DNA of 39,541 nt from an uncultured Oscillibacter sp. (GTDB lineage: Bacteria > Bacillota > Clostridia > Oscillospirales > Oscillospiraceae). Position 1 is the first letter of the stretch; the number at the start of each line of letters is the position of its first letter. Shown here piece after piece: positions 1 through 7,687 of this stretch. A model generated the notes under the pieces. That model searched no databases, was not told the origin of the DNA, and was given only the letters and a program-made list of their open reading frames with translations. Where the stretch lies: contig CAJUDW010000016.1 in assembly GCA_910584995.1 (NCBI GenBank), positions 1-39,541 of the forward strand, given 5' to 3'. Made by a program: the position numbers and the translations under genes.

Positions 1-83
1 ATTTTTGCTCCTCCCCGTGCATGGTGGGTGAGGATAAAAAGATCCGGTTTCCCATGGAAAATTTTCCTCCTTTTTTATTCCTT

Positions 84-701
84 TTAACCTCCGGATGTAA
101 TCACAGCGCCGCAAATGACATGTGTCCCGTCCGGCAGGACCGCATCCCGGTCAATGGTGGCGCTGCTGGAAATGATGCAGCCCTTCCCAATGACCGCGCC
201 GTTCCCTACAACCGCCTGGGCGCAGATTACCGTACCATACCCAATTTCCGCGCTGGGCGATACCACCGCTCCCGGATGGATCAGCACCGGCAGCACAAAT
301 CCCGCCCGGGCCAACTCCCCCAGCCAGTGCATCCGCAGGGCCTGATCCCCCACCGCCGGAATGGCTATGGGATATTCCTCCCTGTATCGCTCCAAATCCC
401 GCCAGGGGCCCAGGGCATTCGGTTTTGCGTCATCTAAAAAGGCTGTTTTGCGGAAAATCCGCAACGCCCGGGCTATTTCCTGCACTTCCTGGCCGTGGCT
501 CCCCGCCCCCAGAATCAGGAGGTTCACCTCCCGCACGGACGCGGATCGCCGGATTGCCTCTTCCCTTTTCCGGACAGCTTCTTCATAAGTCCTGCCGTAG
601 CAGCAGCCATAAATTACCCGGCCGCGGCCGTCCCGGCCTTTGGCATATCGGGCCTCAAACCGTCCGTCCGCCCGTTGCCTGACGTTGTTCCCTGTCCGCA
701 T
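84..701 (-). CDS. NeuD/PglD-like acyltransferase fused to integrase arm-type domain
   Basis: This 205-residue protein has two parts. Residues 1-55 resemble the N-terminal arm-type (AP2-like) DNA-binding domain of tyrosine integrases (GRFEARYAKGRDGRGR, then TYEEAVRKREEA). From about residue 58 it reads as a NeuD/PglD sugar O-acyltransferase: a Rossmann nucleotide loop (ILGAGSHGQEV) followed by left-handed beta-helix hexapeptide repeats. No integrase catalytic domain is present. Where PglD-family enzymes carry the catalytic His (typically HDC), this protein has IDRDAV, so acetyl transfer may be lost. I chose ATG at 701 because AAAGGAG lies just upstream; an ATG at 722 has no ribosome site. The domain combination is seen directly; a role in DNA-linked control of surface sugars is only a guess. 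Confidence 0.75.
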   Translation of the reverse strand: MRTGNNVRQRADGRFEARYAKGRDGRGRVIYGCCYGRTYEEAVRKREEAIRRSASVREVNLLILGAGSHGQEVQEIARALRIFRKTAFLDDAKPNALGPWRDLERYREEYPIAIPAVGDQALRMHWLGELARAGFVLPVLIHPGAVVSPSAEIGYGTVICAQAVVGNGAVIGKGCIISSSATIDRDAVLPDGTHVICGAVITSGG

Positions 702-764
702 GGCGCTCCTTTTCATGGTCAATTCATGGTCAAGCTATCGGGATTATGCTAAAATTGTGATGTC

Positions 765-793
765 ATCTTAGCATATCATTTCTATTCATTCAA
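765..793 (-). promoter_or_regulatory. Promoter of the acyltransferase fusion gene
   Basis: On the minus strand TTGAAT (793-788) and TAAGAT (770-765) are 17 nt apart. An inverted repeat ATGCTAA (746-752) / TTAGCAT (768-774) overlaps the -10 box and could be an operator. Confidence 0.6.
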
Positions 794-1203
794 GCTTTTT
801 TTCAATTTTTCTGAAAAAATGAGCAAAGAATCCTGTCAAATTGACCACTTATTTCGTGGTCATCCATGGAAATCCACTTCTCCCAAAATGGTTTTTGCAG
901 CGGGCTGGGCTGTATGGAAATCCCTTCCGCCGCCCATAAAATTCCCCCTGGCGCAATTTCCCTCTTGCCATTTTCGACGCTTTGCGCTAAAATAAGACCT
1001 GACCTGTTTCGGGGACTTTGCGGCGGAACAGGATGGGGGCCGGCCTCTTCTCATCCGGCCCCCTCATTCATATCGCCCTTTGGGCCTGCTGCTGTTTTTG
1101 GGATGCCTGTCCCGGAAACAGCACTTTTTTTCTTTCCTTTTCCGCCCCGGGGTTTTGGCGCGATACCTAATTATATAGTTTCAAAACATTCCCTCGTTCT
1201 GTA
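794..1203. other. Intergenic region, no gene seen
   Basis: Divergent spacer between the minus-strand fusion gene and the alcohol dehydrogenase operon. It holds a small dyad TGACCAC/GTGGTCA around 842-862, echoed by two TTGACCATGAA direct repeats in the 5' leader of the fusion gene near 711-734. I see no credible reading frame. Confidence 0.5.
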
Positions 1204-1232
1204 TTGACATTTCCCTCCCGATAGTCTATCAT
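1204..1232 (+). promoter_or_regulatory. Sigma-A promoter of the adh-aldh pair
   Basis: TTGACA (1204-1209), a 17-nt spacer and TATCAT (1227-1232). Transcription would start near 1240, leaving a leader of about 68 nt before the ATG at 1308. Confidence 0.75.
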
Positions 1233-1307
1233 GCGAATGTTGATTGCTCAACCTTTTCCGGGACCTGTTTCCGGACGTAAACTTAATAAGGAGGGATTTT
1301 CGTCCCT

Positions 1308-2585
1308 ATGCATCCGATTTCAATATGTTGCTGCCGCGCCGTCCAGTTGGGATTCCGGGCGGCAATGCCTTTTCTTCCCTATCGCAAGCCGGAAATTTTT
1401 GATTCTGTCCAGGCCCTGCCCGCTCTGCTGAAGGGTCTGGACATTTCTGCCGTTCTTCTTATTACGGACAAAAGTCTTCGGGAAGCGGGCATTACCCGGA
1501 CCCTTGAAATCATTTTGCAGGAGTCGGGCGTCCGCTGCCCGGTATTTGACGGCACATGCCCCAACCCCACTGTGGACAACGTAGAGGAGGCCCGACAGCT
1601 GTACCTGCGGGAGGGCTGCCAGGCCCTGATTGCTTTCGGCGGCGGCTCCTCCATGGACTGCGCCAAGGCTGTAGGCGCCAGGATCGCCTATCCCCGCCGC
1701 TCTGTAAACCAGATGCGGGGTCTCCTCCGGGTGCTGCGGCGGATTCCCACCTTGATTGCTATTCCCACCACCGCCGGGACCGGCAGTGAAGTCACCATTA
1801 CCGCCGTTATCACTGACAGCCAGGCGAAGCACAAATATACCATGAATAATTTCACGATGATCCCCCGCTATGCCGTGCTGGATCCTGCCGTCACCCACTC
1901 CCTCCCCCCTTCCCTCACCGCCTCCACCGGCATGGACGCCCTGACCCACGCTGTGGAGGCCTATATCGGCCAATCCACCACCCGGGAAACCCGGCAGCTT
2001 TCCTTGGAAACCGTCCGGCTGGTGTTCACCTATCTGGAGCGGGCCTACAGGGACGGCAATGACGACCAGGCCCGCCGGGAAATGCTCCGGGCCGCCCACC
2101 TGGCAGGGCTGGCGTTTTCCAAGTCTTACGTCGGGTATGTCCATGCGGTGGCCCATTCCCTGGGTGGGCAGTACAACATTCCCCATGGCCTTGCCAACTC
2201 CGTCCTGCTGCCCATTGTGCTGGAAGCTTATGGCCCCAGCGCATGGAAAAAGCTGCGGGAACTGGCTGTGGCGGCAGGCGTTTCCTCCGGGGCTGATTCT
2301 CCCCGGCAGGCGGCAGAGGCCTTTATTGCCGCTATCCGGGCCATGAACCGCCGGATGGGGATTCCGGAGACGTTGCCGGGGATCCTCGCCGAGGATATCC
2401 CCGCCATGGCCCGCCACGCCTCCCGTGAGGCGAATCCCCTTTACCCGGTGCCCCGTCTTATGGACGCCGGAGAGTTGGCAAAATTCTATTTAAAAGTTTC
2501 GGATTCTGCTGCCCAGGTGGGGAAAAGCCAGGATTTGCCGTCTATCCGGGACGGCCACGGCTCTGCCGGCAGACTGTCGGCCTAA
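1308..2585 (+). CDS. Iron-containing alcohol dehydrogenase
   Basis: A 425-residue type III (Fe-ADH) alcohol dehydrogenase that would interconvert an alcohol and its aldehyde with NAD(P)H in the cytoplasm. Family marks are the nucleotide-binding GGGSSMDCAK, the TTAGTGSEVT signature, and the metal-binding stretches DALTHAVEAY and HAVAHSLGGQYNIPHG. GGAGG at 1290-1294 precedes the ATG. The first 18 residues (including ICCCRAV) are poorly conserved, so a start at the internal Met of AAMPFLPYRKPE is possible. The aldehyde dehydrogenase gene begins 42 nt downstream, so the two probably form an operon converting alcohol to acid or the reverse. The physiological substrate cannot be told from the sequence. 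Confidence 0.9.
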   Translation: MHPISICCCRAVQLGFRAAMPFLPYRKPEIFDSVQALPALLKGLDISAVLLITDKSLREAGITRTLEIILQESGVRCPVFDGTCPNPTVDNVEEARQLYLREGCQALIAFGGGSSMDCAKAVGARIAYPRRSVNQMRGLLRVLRRIPTLIAIPTTAGTGSEVTITAVITDSQAKHKYTMNNFTMIPRYAVLDPAVTHSLPPSLTASTGMDALTHAVEAYIGQSTTRETRQLSLETVRLVFTYLERAYRDGNDDQARREMLRAAHLAGLAFSKSYVGYVHAVAHSLGGQYNIPHGLANSVLLPIVLEAYGPSAWKKLRELAVAAGVSSGADSPRQAAEAFIAAIRAMNRRMGIPETLPGILAEDIPAMARHASREANPLYPVPRLMDAGELAKFYLKVSDSAAQVGKSQDLPSIRDGHGSAGRLSA

Positions 2586-2627
2586 GCGTTTTTCCCATTT
2601 GAAACCACATTTTGAGGTTAAGAAAGA

Positions 2628-4001
2628 ATGACAATTGAAGAAACTTTACAGGCCCAGCGGAAGTTTTTCCAATCCGGGGCCACTCTGCCGGTGCCCTTCC
2701 GTCTGGAAATGCTGAAGCGGCTCCGAGGGGCAGTCTCCCGTTATGAGGCGGATATTGCCGCGGCCCTGGCGGAAGATTTGGGCAAGAGCGATTACGAGGG
2801 GTTTTTCTGTGAAACAGGCCTGGTACTGTCGGAACTCAGCTGGATGATCCGCCACACCCCCCGGCTGGCCCGTGGCCGGACGGTACACACCCCCTTGGCT
2901 CAATTTGCCTCCCACAGCTTCCGCTCCCCTGCCCCTTATGGCAATACCCTGATTCTCAGCCCGTGGAATTACCCGGTCCTGCTGACCCTGGATCCCCTGG
3001 CGGACGCCATCGCCGCCGGGAATACGGCTATCGTCAAGCCCAGTGCCTATTCCCCCGCTTCCAGCGCGCTGCTGGCCAAACTGCTGGCGGAGTGCTTCCC
3101 GCCGGAGTACATCGCTGCCGTCACCGGCGGCAGGCAGGAAAACGCCGCCCTGCTGCGGCAGAAATTTGACATGATTTTCTTTACCGGCAGCCAGGCGGTA
3201 GGCCGGGAGGTGCTCCGCTGCGCGGCGGAGCACCTGACCCCGGCGGTGCTGGAACTGGGCGGAAAGAGCCCCTGCATCGTGGATGATACCGCCAAGATTG
3301 AACTGGCCGCCAGGCGGATTGTGTTTGGGAAATTCCTCAACTGCGGCCAGACCTGCGTGGCTCCGGATTACCTTCTCTGCCACAGGAAGATCATGGATCG
3401 CCTGGTTGCGGCTATCTGCCGCCAGATTCAGACGCAGTTCGGGGAAAATCCCCTGGAAAATCCCGATTACGGCAAGATTGTAAATGACAAGCATTTTGAC
3501 CGGCTTTTGGGCCTTTTGAGTTCCGGCAGGGCGGTGATTGGCGGCCAGTCCCGCCGGGAGACCCGGCAGATTGCCCCCACCGTACTGACGGATGTAATGC
3601 CGGAGAGCCCCGTCATGCAGGAGGAGATTTTTGGCCCCATCCTCCCTATCCTGCCTTTTGACGATTTCCGGGAGGTCTGCGAGTTCCTGTCGGATCGCCC
3701 AAAGCCCCTGGCCCTCTATCTCTTTTCCCAGGATCGCGCCCGCGTCCGGGACGCCCTGGGCCGCCTACAATTCGGCGGCGGGTGCATCAATGACGTGGTT
3801 ATCCACTTGGCCACCAGCGAAATGGGCTTTGGGGGCGTAGGCGAAAGCGGCATGGGCGCCTATCATGGGCAGGCCGGGTTTGCGGCCTTCTCCCACGAGC
3901 GAAGCATTGTAGACAAGAAAACCTGGCTGGATCTGCCCATGCGTTACCAGCCCTACCGGCGGCAAAGGTACGGAGGCCTTCTGCGGCTGTTTCTGCGGTG
4001 A
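2628..4001 (+). CDS. Aldehyde dehydrogenase, class 3-like
   Basis: A 457-residue NAD(P)-dependent aldehyde dehydrogenase, the length usual for the class 3/fatty-aldehyde branch. It has the general-base Glu in LELGGKSP, the catalytic Cys in NCGQTCVAPDY and the PWNYP cofactor-site motif. The C-terminus (RYQPYRRQRYGG) is typical of bacterial AlkH/AldH-like members and lacks a membrane anchor. It would oxidise the aldehyde made by the upstream iron alcohol dehydrogenase, giving a two-step alcohol-to-acid module, or detoxify aldehydes. Start ATG at 2628 follows a weak GAGG. The frame is intact throughout. Confidence 0.92.
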   Translation: MTIEETLQAQRKFFQSGATLPVPFRLEMLKRLRGAVSRYEADIAAALAEDLGKSDYEGFFCETGLVLSELSWMIRHTPRLARGRTVHTPLAQFASHSFRSPAPYGNTLILSPWNYPVLLTLDPLADAIAAGNTAIVKPSAYSPASSALLAKLLAECFPPEYIAAVTGGRQENAALLRQKFDMIFFTGSQAVGREVLRCAAEHLTPAVLELGGKSPCIVDDTAKIELAARRIVFGKFLNCGQTCVAPDYLLCHRKIMDRLVAAICRQIQTQFGENPLENPDYGKIVNDKHFDRLLGLLSSGRAVIGGQSRRETRQIAPTVLTDVMPESPVMQEEIFGPILPILPFDDFREVCEFLSDRPKPLALYLFSQDRARVRDALGRLQFGGGCINDVVIHLATSEMGFGGVGESGMGAYHGQAGFAAFSHERSIVDKKTWLDLPMRYQPYRRQRYGGLLRLFLR

Positions 4002-4203
4002 ATTGTCAAAAAGGCTGCCAGGCTGTGCCTGAGGGATTGCCGGTTGACACCGGGAAGCCCATACCGGCGGGCCAAGAACGGGCCTCTCCTGCGCATATGC
4101 CGCATGGAAAAACGGGTTTTGGCGCCTCTGCCGGTGGCCATGGGGTATCGGATAAGCGAGGAGTTTTCCTGTCCTACAGCGCATAAAAACTGCGGAATCC
4201 TGA

Positions 4204-4452
4204 TTGATCGTTCCGGTTTTTCAGGGTATGTTTATGTTAGACGGCTATGTAAATTGCCGGGCAGGTTTTGCCGAAACGGCCTGCCTTCGGCCTTATTGTG
4301 GGCACGCCCTAAAGAAGCAGGGCGGCAAAAACCGCCCAGGCGGCGTCCGGCGGTTATGGATCCAGGCCCGTATGGTTTGCGCCTGTGGGCGCGGGTTTTA
4401 TTAAGCTTTTGGCGGCTCCAGGCGGAGGACAAACTGTCCTCCGCCTTTTTTT
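4204..4452 (+). ncRNA. Candidate small structured RNA
   Basis: The 540-nt gap between two genes has its own promoter-like TTGATC (4204-4209), 17 nt, TATGTT (4227-4232), and ends in a strong terminator at 4421-4452. The transcript would be about 210 nt and contains several stable hairpins, for example GGCAGG/CCTGCC near 4260-4286 and GGGCGG/CCGCCC near 4320-4338. No convincing reading frame occupies it. It matches no riboswitch or housekeeping RNA I could recognise. An unknown noncoding RNA is an inference from the promoter, structure and terminator arrangement. Confidence 0.35.
4421..4452 (+). terminator. Rho-independent terminator
   Basis: Perfect 11-bp stem GGCGGAGGACA / TGTCCTCCGCC with a 3-nt loop, followed by seven T residues. 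Confidence 0.9.
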
Positions 4453-4477
4453 GCCGCTTCCGGCGGGCCGGACGCCC

Positions 4478-4506
4478 TTGATCCTCCTCCCTCTCTGTGG
4501 TATCCT
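4478..4506 (+). promoter_or_regulatory. Promoter of the FlaR-like kinase gene
   Basis: TTGATC (4478-4483), 17 nt, TATCCT (4501-4506), directly after the terminator and 38 nt before the ATG. Confidence 0.55.
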
Positions 4507-4543
4507 ATAGGGCGGAAACATTCCTCTATGGGAGGGTACTTGC

Positions 4544-5035
4544 ATGCAGAAGGTGATGGTTATCGGCTGTCCCGGCGCGGGAAAAAGCGTCTTTGCCCGG
4601 GGGCTCCGGGACGCGTCAGGCCTCCCCCTGTACTATTTGGATATGCTGTGGCACAAACCAGATCAGACGAATATCTCCCGGGAAGAATTTGACTTGCAGT
4701 TGGGCAAAATCCTCCGGCGGGATCGCTGGATTATCGACGGCAATTACCTCCGCACCATGGAAACCCGCCTGCAATCCTGCGATACGGTGTTTCTGCTGGA
4801 CTTCCCGCCTGCGGTCTGTCTGGCAGGGGCAGCGTCCAGGATTGGCGTCCGGCGGGAGGATTTGCCTTGGGTGGAGTCCGTCCTTGACGAAGAATTCCGC
4901 CAGGAAATCCTGGAGTTTCCTAAAAAACAGCTGCCCCAGATCTATACTTTGCTGGCGCAATATCGCTCTTCCCGGGATGTGTTTGTCCTAAAATCTCGGG
5001 AAGAAGCGGAGCAGTATTTGTCCGGGATTTCCTGA
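4544..5035 (+). CDS. FlaR-like/adenylate kinase-like P-loop protein
   Basis: A 163-residue P-loop protein of the group annotated as topology modulation protein (FlaR) or adenylate kinase-like. It has a Walker A loop GCPGAGKS at residues 8-15, the LDMLWHKP segment and the WIIDGNY motif typical of this family, which probably phosphorylates a nucleoside or another small molecule. GGGAGGG 8 nt upstream supports the ATG at 4544. The frame is complete and it has its own promoter. The stop codon lies only 29 nt before the first parS-like palindrome, so the gene marks the left edge of the partition locus. The true substrate of FlaR-like proteins is not settled. Confidence 0.85.
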   Translation: MQKVMVIGCPGAGKSVFARGLRDASGLPLYYLDMLWHKPDQTNISREEFDLQLGKILRRDRWIIDGNYLRTMETRLQSCDTVFLLDFPPAVCLAGAASRIGVRREDLPWVESVLDEEFRQEILEFPKKQLPQIYTLLAQYRSSRDVFVLKSREEAEQYLSGIS

Positions 5036-5064
5036 TAGGCCCTGCAGCTGTCCCCATGGCCGGT

Positions 5065-5081
5065 TGTGCCACGGTGGCACA
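5065..5081. promoter_or_regulatory. parS-like palindrome 1
   Basis: TGTGCCAC-G-GTGGCACA, a perfect 17-bp dyad around a single central base. It shares the TGT..CAC/GTG..ACA skeleton of the Spo0J/ParB site TGTTTCACGTGAAACA. Likely bound by the ParB encoded at 7688. Confidence 0.7.
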
Positions 5082-5108
5082 GCCAAGACCTCGGAGCGCC
5101 CATTTTCC

Positions 5109-5125
5109 TGTGCCACCGTGGCACA
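5109..5125. promoter_or_regulatory. parS-like palindrome 2
   Basis: TGTGCCAC-C-GTGGCACA, perfect dyad; centre is C rather than G. Starts 44 bp after the start of site 1. Confidence 0.7.
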
Positions 5126-5155
5126 AATAAAAACCGCTGTCCTGTCCCCCTTTTT

Positions 5156-5172
5156 TGTGACACTGTGGCACA
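5156..5172. promoter_or_regulatory. parS-like palindrome 3 (one mismatch)
   Basis: TGTGACAC-T-GTGGCACA. The left half differs from the consensus at one position. Starts 47 bp after the start of site 2. Confidence 0.65.
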
Positions 5173-5219
5173 GGATATGACAGATTCTGCAGCCGTTTTG
5201 CCTGTTCACAAAGCGGGCC

Positions 5220-5236
5220 TGTGCCACCGTGGCACA
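5220..5236. promoter_or_regulatory. parS-like palindrome 4
   Basis: TGTGCCAC-C-GTGGCACA, perfect dyad, 64 bp start to start from site 3; ends the first cluster. Confidence 0.7.
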
Positions 5237-5407
5237 AGCCCGCTCAAATTGTCTATCATCATTACCGGTATAGCCAGTGGCATGGACAGTTTCCAAAGAA
5301 GATTGTCCCGGGCATGGCCTATAGGTTCACGGAAATGTTTTTGCTTACATAGGGCCCTCTGCTGCTATTGCAATAGCGGCGGGGGCTCCTTTTCCAAACT
5401 CTTTAAA

Positions 5408-5511
5408 CCATTAGATTCCCTTCTGCCGGTTTTGTAGTGGTTCCTTCCTTCGCTCGTATGTTTTATTCTGGGTATGCTAAAGCGTTTTGGAACCACCGGC
5501 ATAGCTAATGG
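5408..5511. repeat. Large imperfect inverted repeat
   Basis: Three pairs of arms nest in order: CCATTAG (5408) with CTAATGG (5505), TGCCGG (5424) with CCGGCA (5496), and TGGTTCC (5438) with GGAACCA (5489), around a loop of about 44 nt. It could form a cruciform or folded RNA. It lies between parS-like sites 4 and 5; its function is unknown. Confidence 0.5.
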
Positions 5512-5866
5512 CAGCAATCAGGCTGAGCCTATGGGGGGAAAAGCCTTGACGAGGCAAAAGGCTGTGCACCACCGCCGATTTTATCCTTGGTGAAGCACGG
5601 ATACCGCAGAAATAAAATTTTGAAGCCACTAGGCCTTACCAATACAAAGCCCCTCATTAGATTGGCGCAGGCCATTCGTATAACGGGTAGCCTTGGTTCT
5701 TTACTGCGGCAGGGCAGCAAAAGATCCCGTCAAGCGGCGTCCAATACCTGTAATACAGGTTTTAAGGCAAAAAGGCCCCTTGCAACTGTCCTGACCCACG
5801 TACCGGCAAAGTTCATCCTGCTGCCATTTTCTCTATGTTGTCCTGCCGCTGGCTCAGTAATTCGTA

Positions 5867-5883
5867 TGTGTCACGGTGGCACA
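5867..5883. promoter_or_regulatory. parS-like palindrome 5 (one mismatch)
   Basis: TGTGTCAC-G-GTGGCACA, one left-half difference. It lies about 630 bp from the first cluster. Confidence 0.65.
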
Positions 5884-6025
5884 TCAAAAAAACCCGCCTT
5901 TACCTCATACAAACCAGCTTGCTTTCAGCAGATTTTTCTATCCTCCCGTTCCTGTCCTGTGGTATATTCAACCGCCAAACCAGACGGAATAAAGCGGACG
6001 GACTGCCGGGAACTGCGGCCGCAGT

Positions 6026-6054
6026 TTGACAAGGCGACATGTTCATGTTACAAT
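6026..6054 (+). promoter_or_regulatory. Promoter of the DUF4180 gene
   Basis: TTGACA (6026-6031), 17 nt, TACAAT (6049-6054). This places the transcript start near 6061, inside the long open frame, and supports the ATG at 6100. Confidence 0.75.
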
Positions 6055-6099
6055 TTTATTAGCCCTGAAAGCTTCGCTCTTAATGAAAAGAGAAACCAT

Positions 6100-6468
6100 A
6101 TGCAGATTGAACACATCCAAAACAACGGCATTGGCATTGCCCACATTACCGCCCAGGAGCTGGTTATCACCGACACACAGTCCGCCTTGGATCTGGCGAT
6201 GAGTGTTAAATACGAAACCTGTGCCTCCAGGATTGCTATCAGCAAGGATTTGGTATGCGGGGAATTTTTTATTCTCAGTTCCGGCGTGGCAGGGGAGATC
6301 CTCCAGAAATATATCAACTACCATGTGAAAATGGCAATCTACGGCGATTATTCCCGCTACACCAGCAAGCCCCTGCGGGACTTCATCTATGAGTCCAACC
6401 AGGGCAAGGACTTCTTTTTTGTTGCCACAAGGGAAGTAGCCCTCGAAAAACTGGCGCAGGCAAAGTAA
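6100..6468 (+). CDS. DUF4180 domain protein
   Basis: A 122-residue protein matching the DUF4180 pattern: N-terminal ITAQELVITDTQSALDLAMSV, a central ISKDLVCGEFFILSSGVAGEILQKYINYHVKMAIYG-type core (seen in pieces), and a C-terminal DFIYESNQGKDFFFV. No catalytic motif is known for this family. I start it at ATG 6100, placed by the promoter at 6026-6054, although the ribosome site (AAAGAGA) is weak. It sits between parS-like sites 5 and 6, immediately before the partition genes but with its own promoter. Whether it belongs to the partition module or is cargo is not clear. Confidence 0.8.
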   Translation: MQIEHIQNNGIGIAHITAQELVITDTQSALDLAMSVKYETCASRIAISKDLVCGEFFILSSGVAGEILQKYINYHVKMAIYGDYSRYTSKPLRDFIYESNQGKDFFFVATREVALEKLAQAK

Positions 6469-6500
6469 CGATACCTGGCATCTATGCAGGAGCAGAGTAG

Positions 6501-6514
6501 AGAACATATGTTCT
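6501..6514. repeat. 14-bp palindrome beside parS-like site 6
   Basis: AGAACATATGTTCT is a perfect dyad 4 bp from site 6, between the DUF4180 gene and parA. It could be an operator for an unidentified repressor. Confidence 0.4.
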
Positions 6515-6518
6515 ATTT

Positions 6519-6535
6519 TGTGCCACGGTGGCACA
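6519..6535. promoter_or_regulatory. parS-like palindrome 6
   Basis: TGTGCCAC-G-GTGGCACA, perfect dyad, between the DUF4180 gene and the parA promoter. Confidence 0.7.
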
Positions 6536-6623
6536 AAATTTCTTTCCTCTCCATAAAAGGCTGACGGTTCAAAAATAGCCTGATGATGCGGGCAAAACCT
6601 TTTCCCCCATAGACAGGCCCGTC

Positions 6624-6640
6624 TGTGCCACGGTGGCACA
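6624..6640. promoter_or_regulatory. parS-like palindrome 7
   Basis: TGTGCCAC-G-GTGGCACA, perfect dyad, 49 bp upstream of the parA -35 box, so ParB binding here could also repress parAB. Confidence 0.7.
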
Positions 6641-6688
6641 ACCGGCTTTAAAAATTTTTGACGGCAGACAAAATCCTCCATAAAACGA

Positions 6689-6717
6689 TTTACATCCCAC
6701 ATATTTTTTGCTATACT
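6689..6717 (+). promoter_or_regulatory. parAB promoter
   Basis: TTTACA (6689-6694), 17 nt, TATACT (6712-6717). The leader to the parA ATG at 6807 is about 80 nt. Confidence 0.7.
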
Positions 6718-6806
6718 GTTATGGTCAACAAGCTTCGAACACCTCAAAAACATTTCCGGCTTTACCGGCGATTTCAAACATTTTTCCGAATCGGAGGGCA
6801 GGCGCT

Positions 6807-7685
6807 ATGAGTGTCGTGATTTCCGTTACCAACCAAAAAGGCGGCGTGGGGAAGACCGTCACTGTTTCCACCTTGGCCTCCGCACTGACCAGCCGGGGAT
6901 TCCGCGTCCTGGCTGTGGATCTGGATCCCCAGCGGAACCTGGATATGGTGGCCGGCAGGGGAATGGCAATCCCGGTAGAGGATACCGCCACAAAAAGTGT
7001 GCTGGACGTGCTGAAAGGCGACTGTTCCATGGCGGACGCCATAGTACAAAGCAACTTGGGAGACCTGGTCCGGGCCTCCAGCCGCCTTTCCCAGTGGACC
7101 GGGCGGCACCTCATCACCCGGGATGAATACGCCTCCATGCCCCAGGGGGAGATTCTGGCCCTCATGGATCAGCGGTACAAAAACGGCTGGGGGGAAGGGG
7201 ATCACAAAGTGCTGCGAGGGGAACTGGCTTCCGTCCGGAACAACTACGATTACATATTGATGGATACCAACCCATCCCTGACCCTTCTGACCATCAACAG
7301 CCTTTTTGCCGCCGATTATGTCCTGATCCCCGCCTTTGCCGAGGCCGCTTCCCGGGACGCCATCCGGGAACTGTGGGATACCATCCGGGGCCTGAAGGCC
7401 TTTAACCCGGAAATGCGGCTGCAAATCGCCGGGATTTTGATCACAAAATTTGCCTCCCGGAACCTCACTGCCCGGAAATATGCCGAAGGCTATGAGAAAA
7501 TGGCAAAAAGTATGGGGACAATCCTGTTTCAGCAGAAAATCCGTCAGAGCATTTCCGTGGCGGAGTACTCCACCAGCCAGGAGGATCTTCTCCGATACGA
7601 TCCCACCGGCAAATCCTCTCTGGATTATCTGGCCTTTGTAGATGAATTTATCCGGCGCATTGACACGTTGGAAGGGAGGGCCTGA
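6807..7685 (+). CDS. parA: ParA/Soj partition ATPase
   Basis: A 292-residue ParA-type ATPase. Such proteins form nucleoid-bound gradients that ParB-centromere complexes follow. The deviant Walker A KGGVGKT stands right after the first strand (VISVTNQKGGVGKT); the Walker A' strand is LAVDLDPQRNLD, and the Walker B-like strand is YILMDTNPSL. There is no N-terminal helix-turn-helix extension, so it is the short type (ParA Ib or chromosomal-like), in which operator binding usually falls to ParB. I chose ATG 6807 because GGAGGG lies 8 nt upstream; the frame is open further upstream from a TTG but without a ribosome site. parB starts 2 nt after its stop. Confidence 0.93.
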   Translation: MSVVISVTNQKGGVGKTVTVSTLASALTSRGFRVLAVDLDPQRNLDMVAGRGMAIPVEDTATKSVLDVLKGDCSMADAIVQSNLGDLVRASSRLSQWTGRHLITRDEYASMPQGEILALMDQRYKNGWGEGDHKVLRGELASVRNNYDYILMDTNPSLTLLTINSLFAADYVLIPAFAEAASRDAIRELWDTIRGLKAFNPEMRLQIAGILITKFASRNLTARKYAEGYEKMAKSMGTILFQQKIRQSISVAEYSTSQEDLLRYDPTGKSSLDYLAFVDEFIRRIDTLEGRA

Positions 7686-7687
7686 CC

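Larger units (their letters stand above)
5036..6025. other. Gene-free centromere-like region
   Basis: About 990 bp without a believable gene, holding five of the 17-bp parS-like palindromes and a large broken inverted repeat at 5408-5511. One frame stays open from 5587 through to the DUF4180 gene, but its first 170 codons have no ribosome site and run through a palindrome, so I treat it as noncoding. Confidence 0.6.

Noticed and set aside
1320..2417. Long minus-strand frame opposite the alcohol dehydrogenase
   Set aside because: Shadow of a clear Fe-ADH gene; composition is Gly/His/Pro-rich with no domain.
5065..5236. Palindromes as terminators
   Set aside because: Identical 17-bp dyads recur upstream and downstream of genes, lack T tracts and have a one-base centre, which fits protein-binding sites better.
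5587..6099. N-terminal extension of the DUF4180 gene
   Set aside because: The frame is open but runs through a parS-like site and the gene's own promoter, has no ribosome site and no protein-like sequence.
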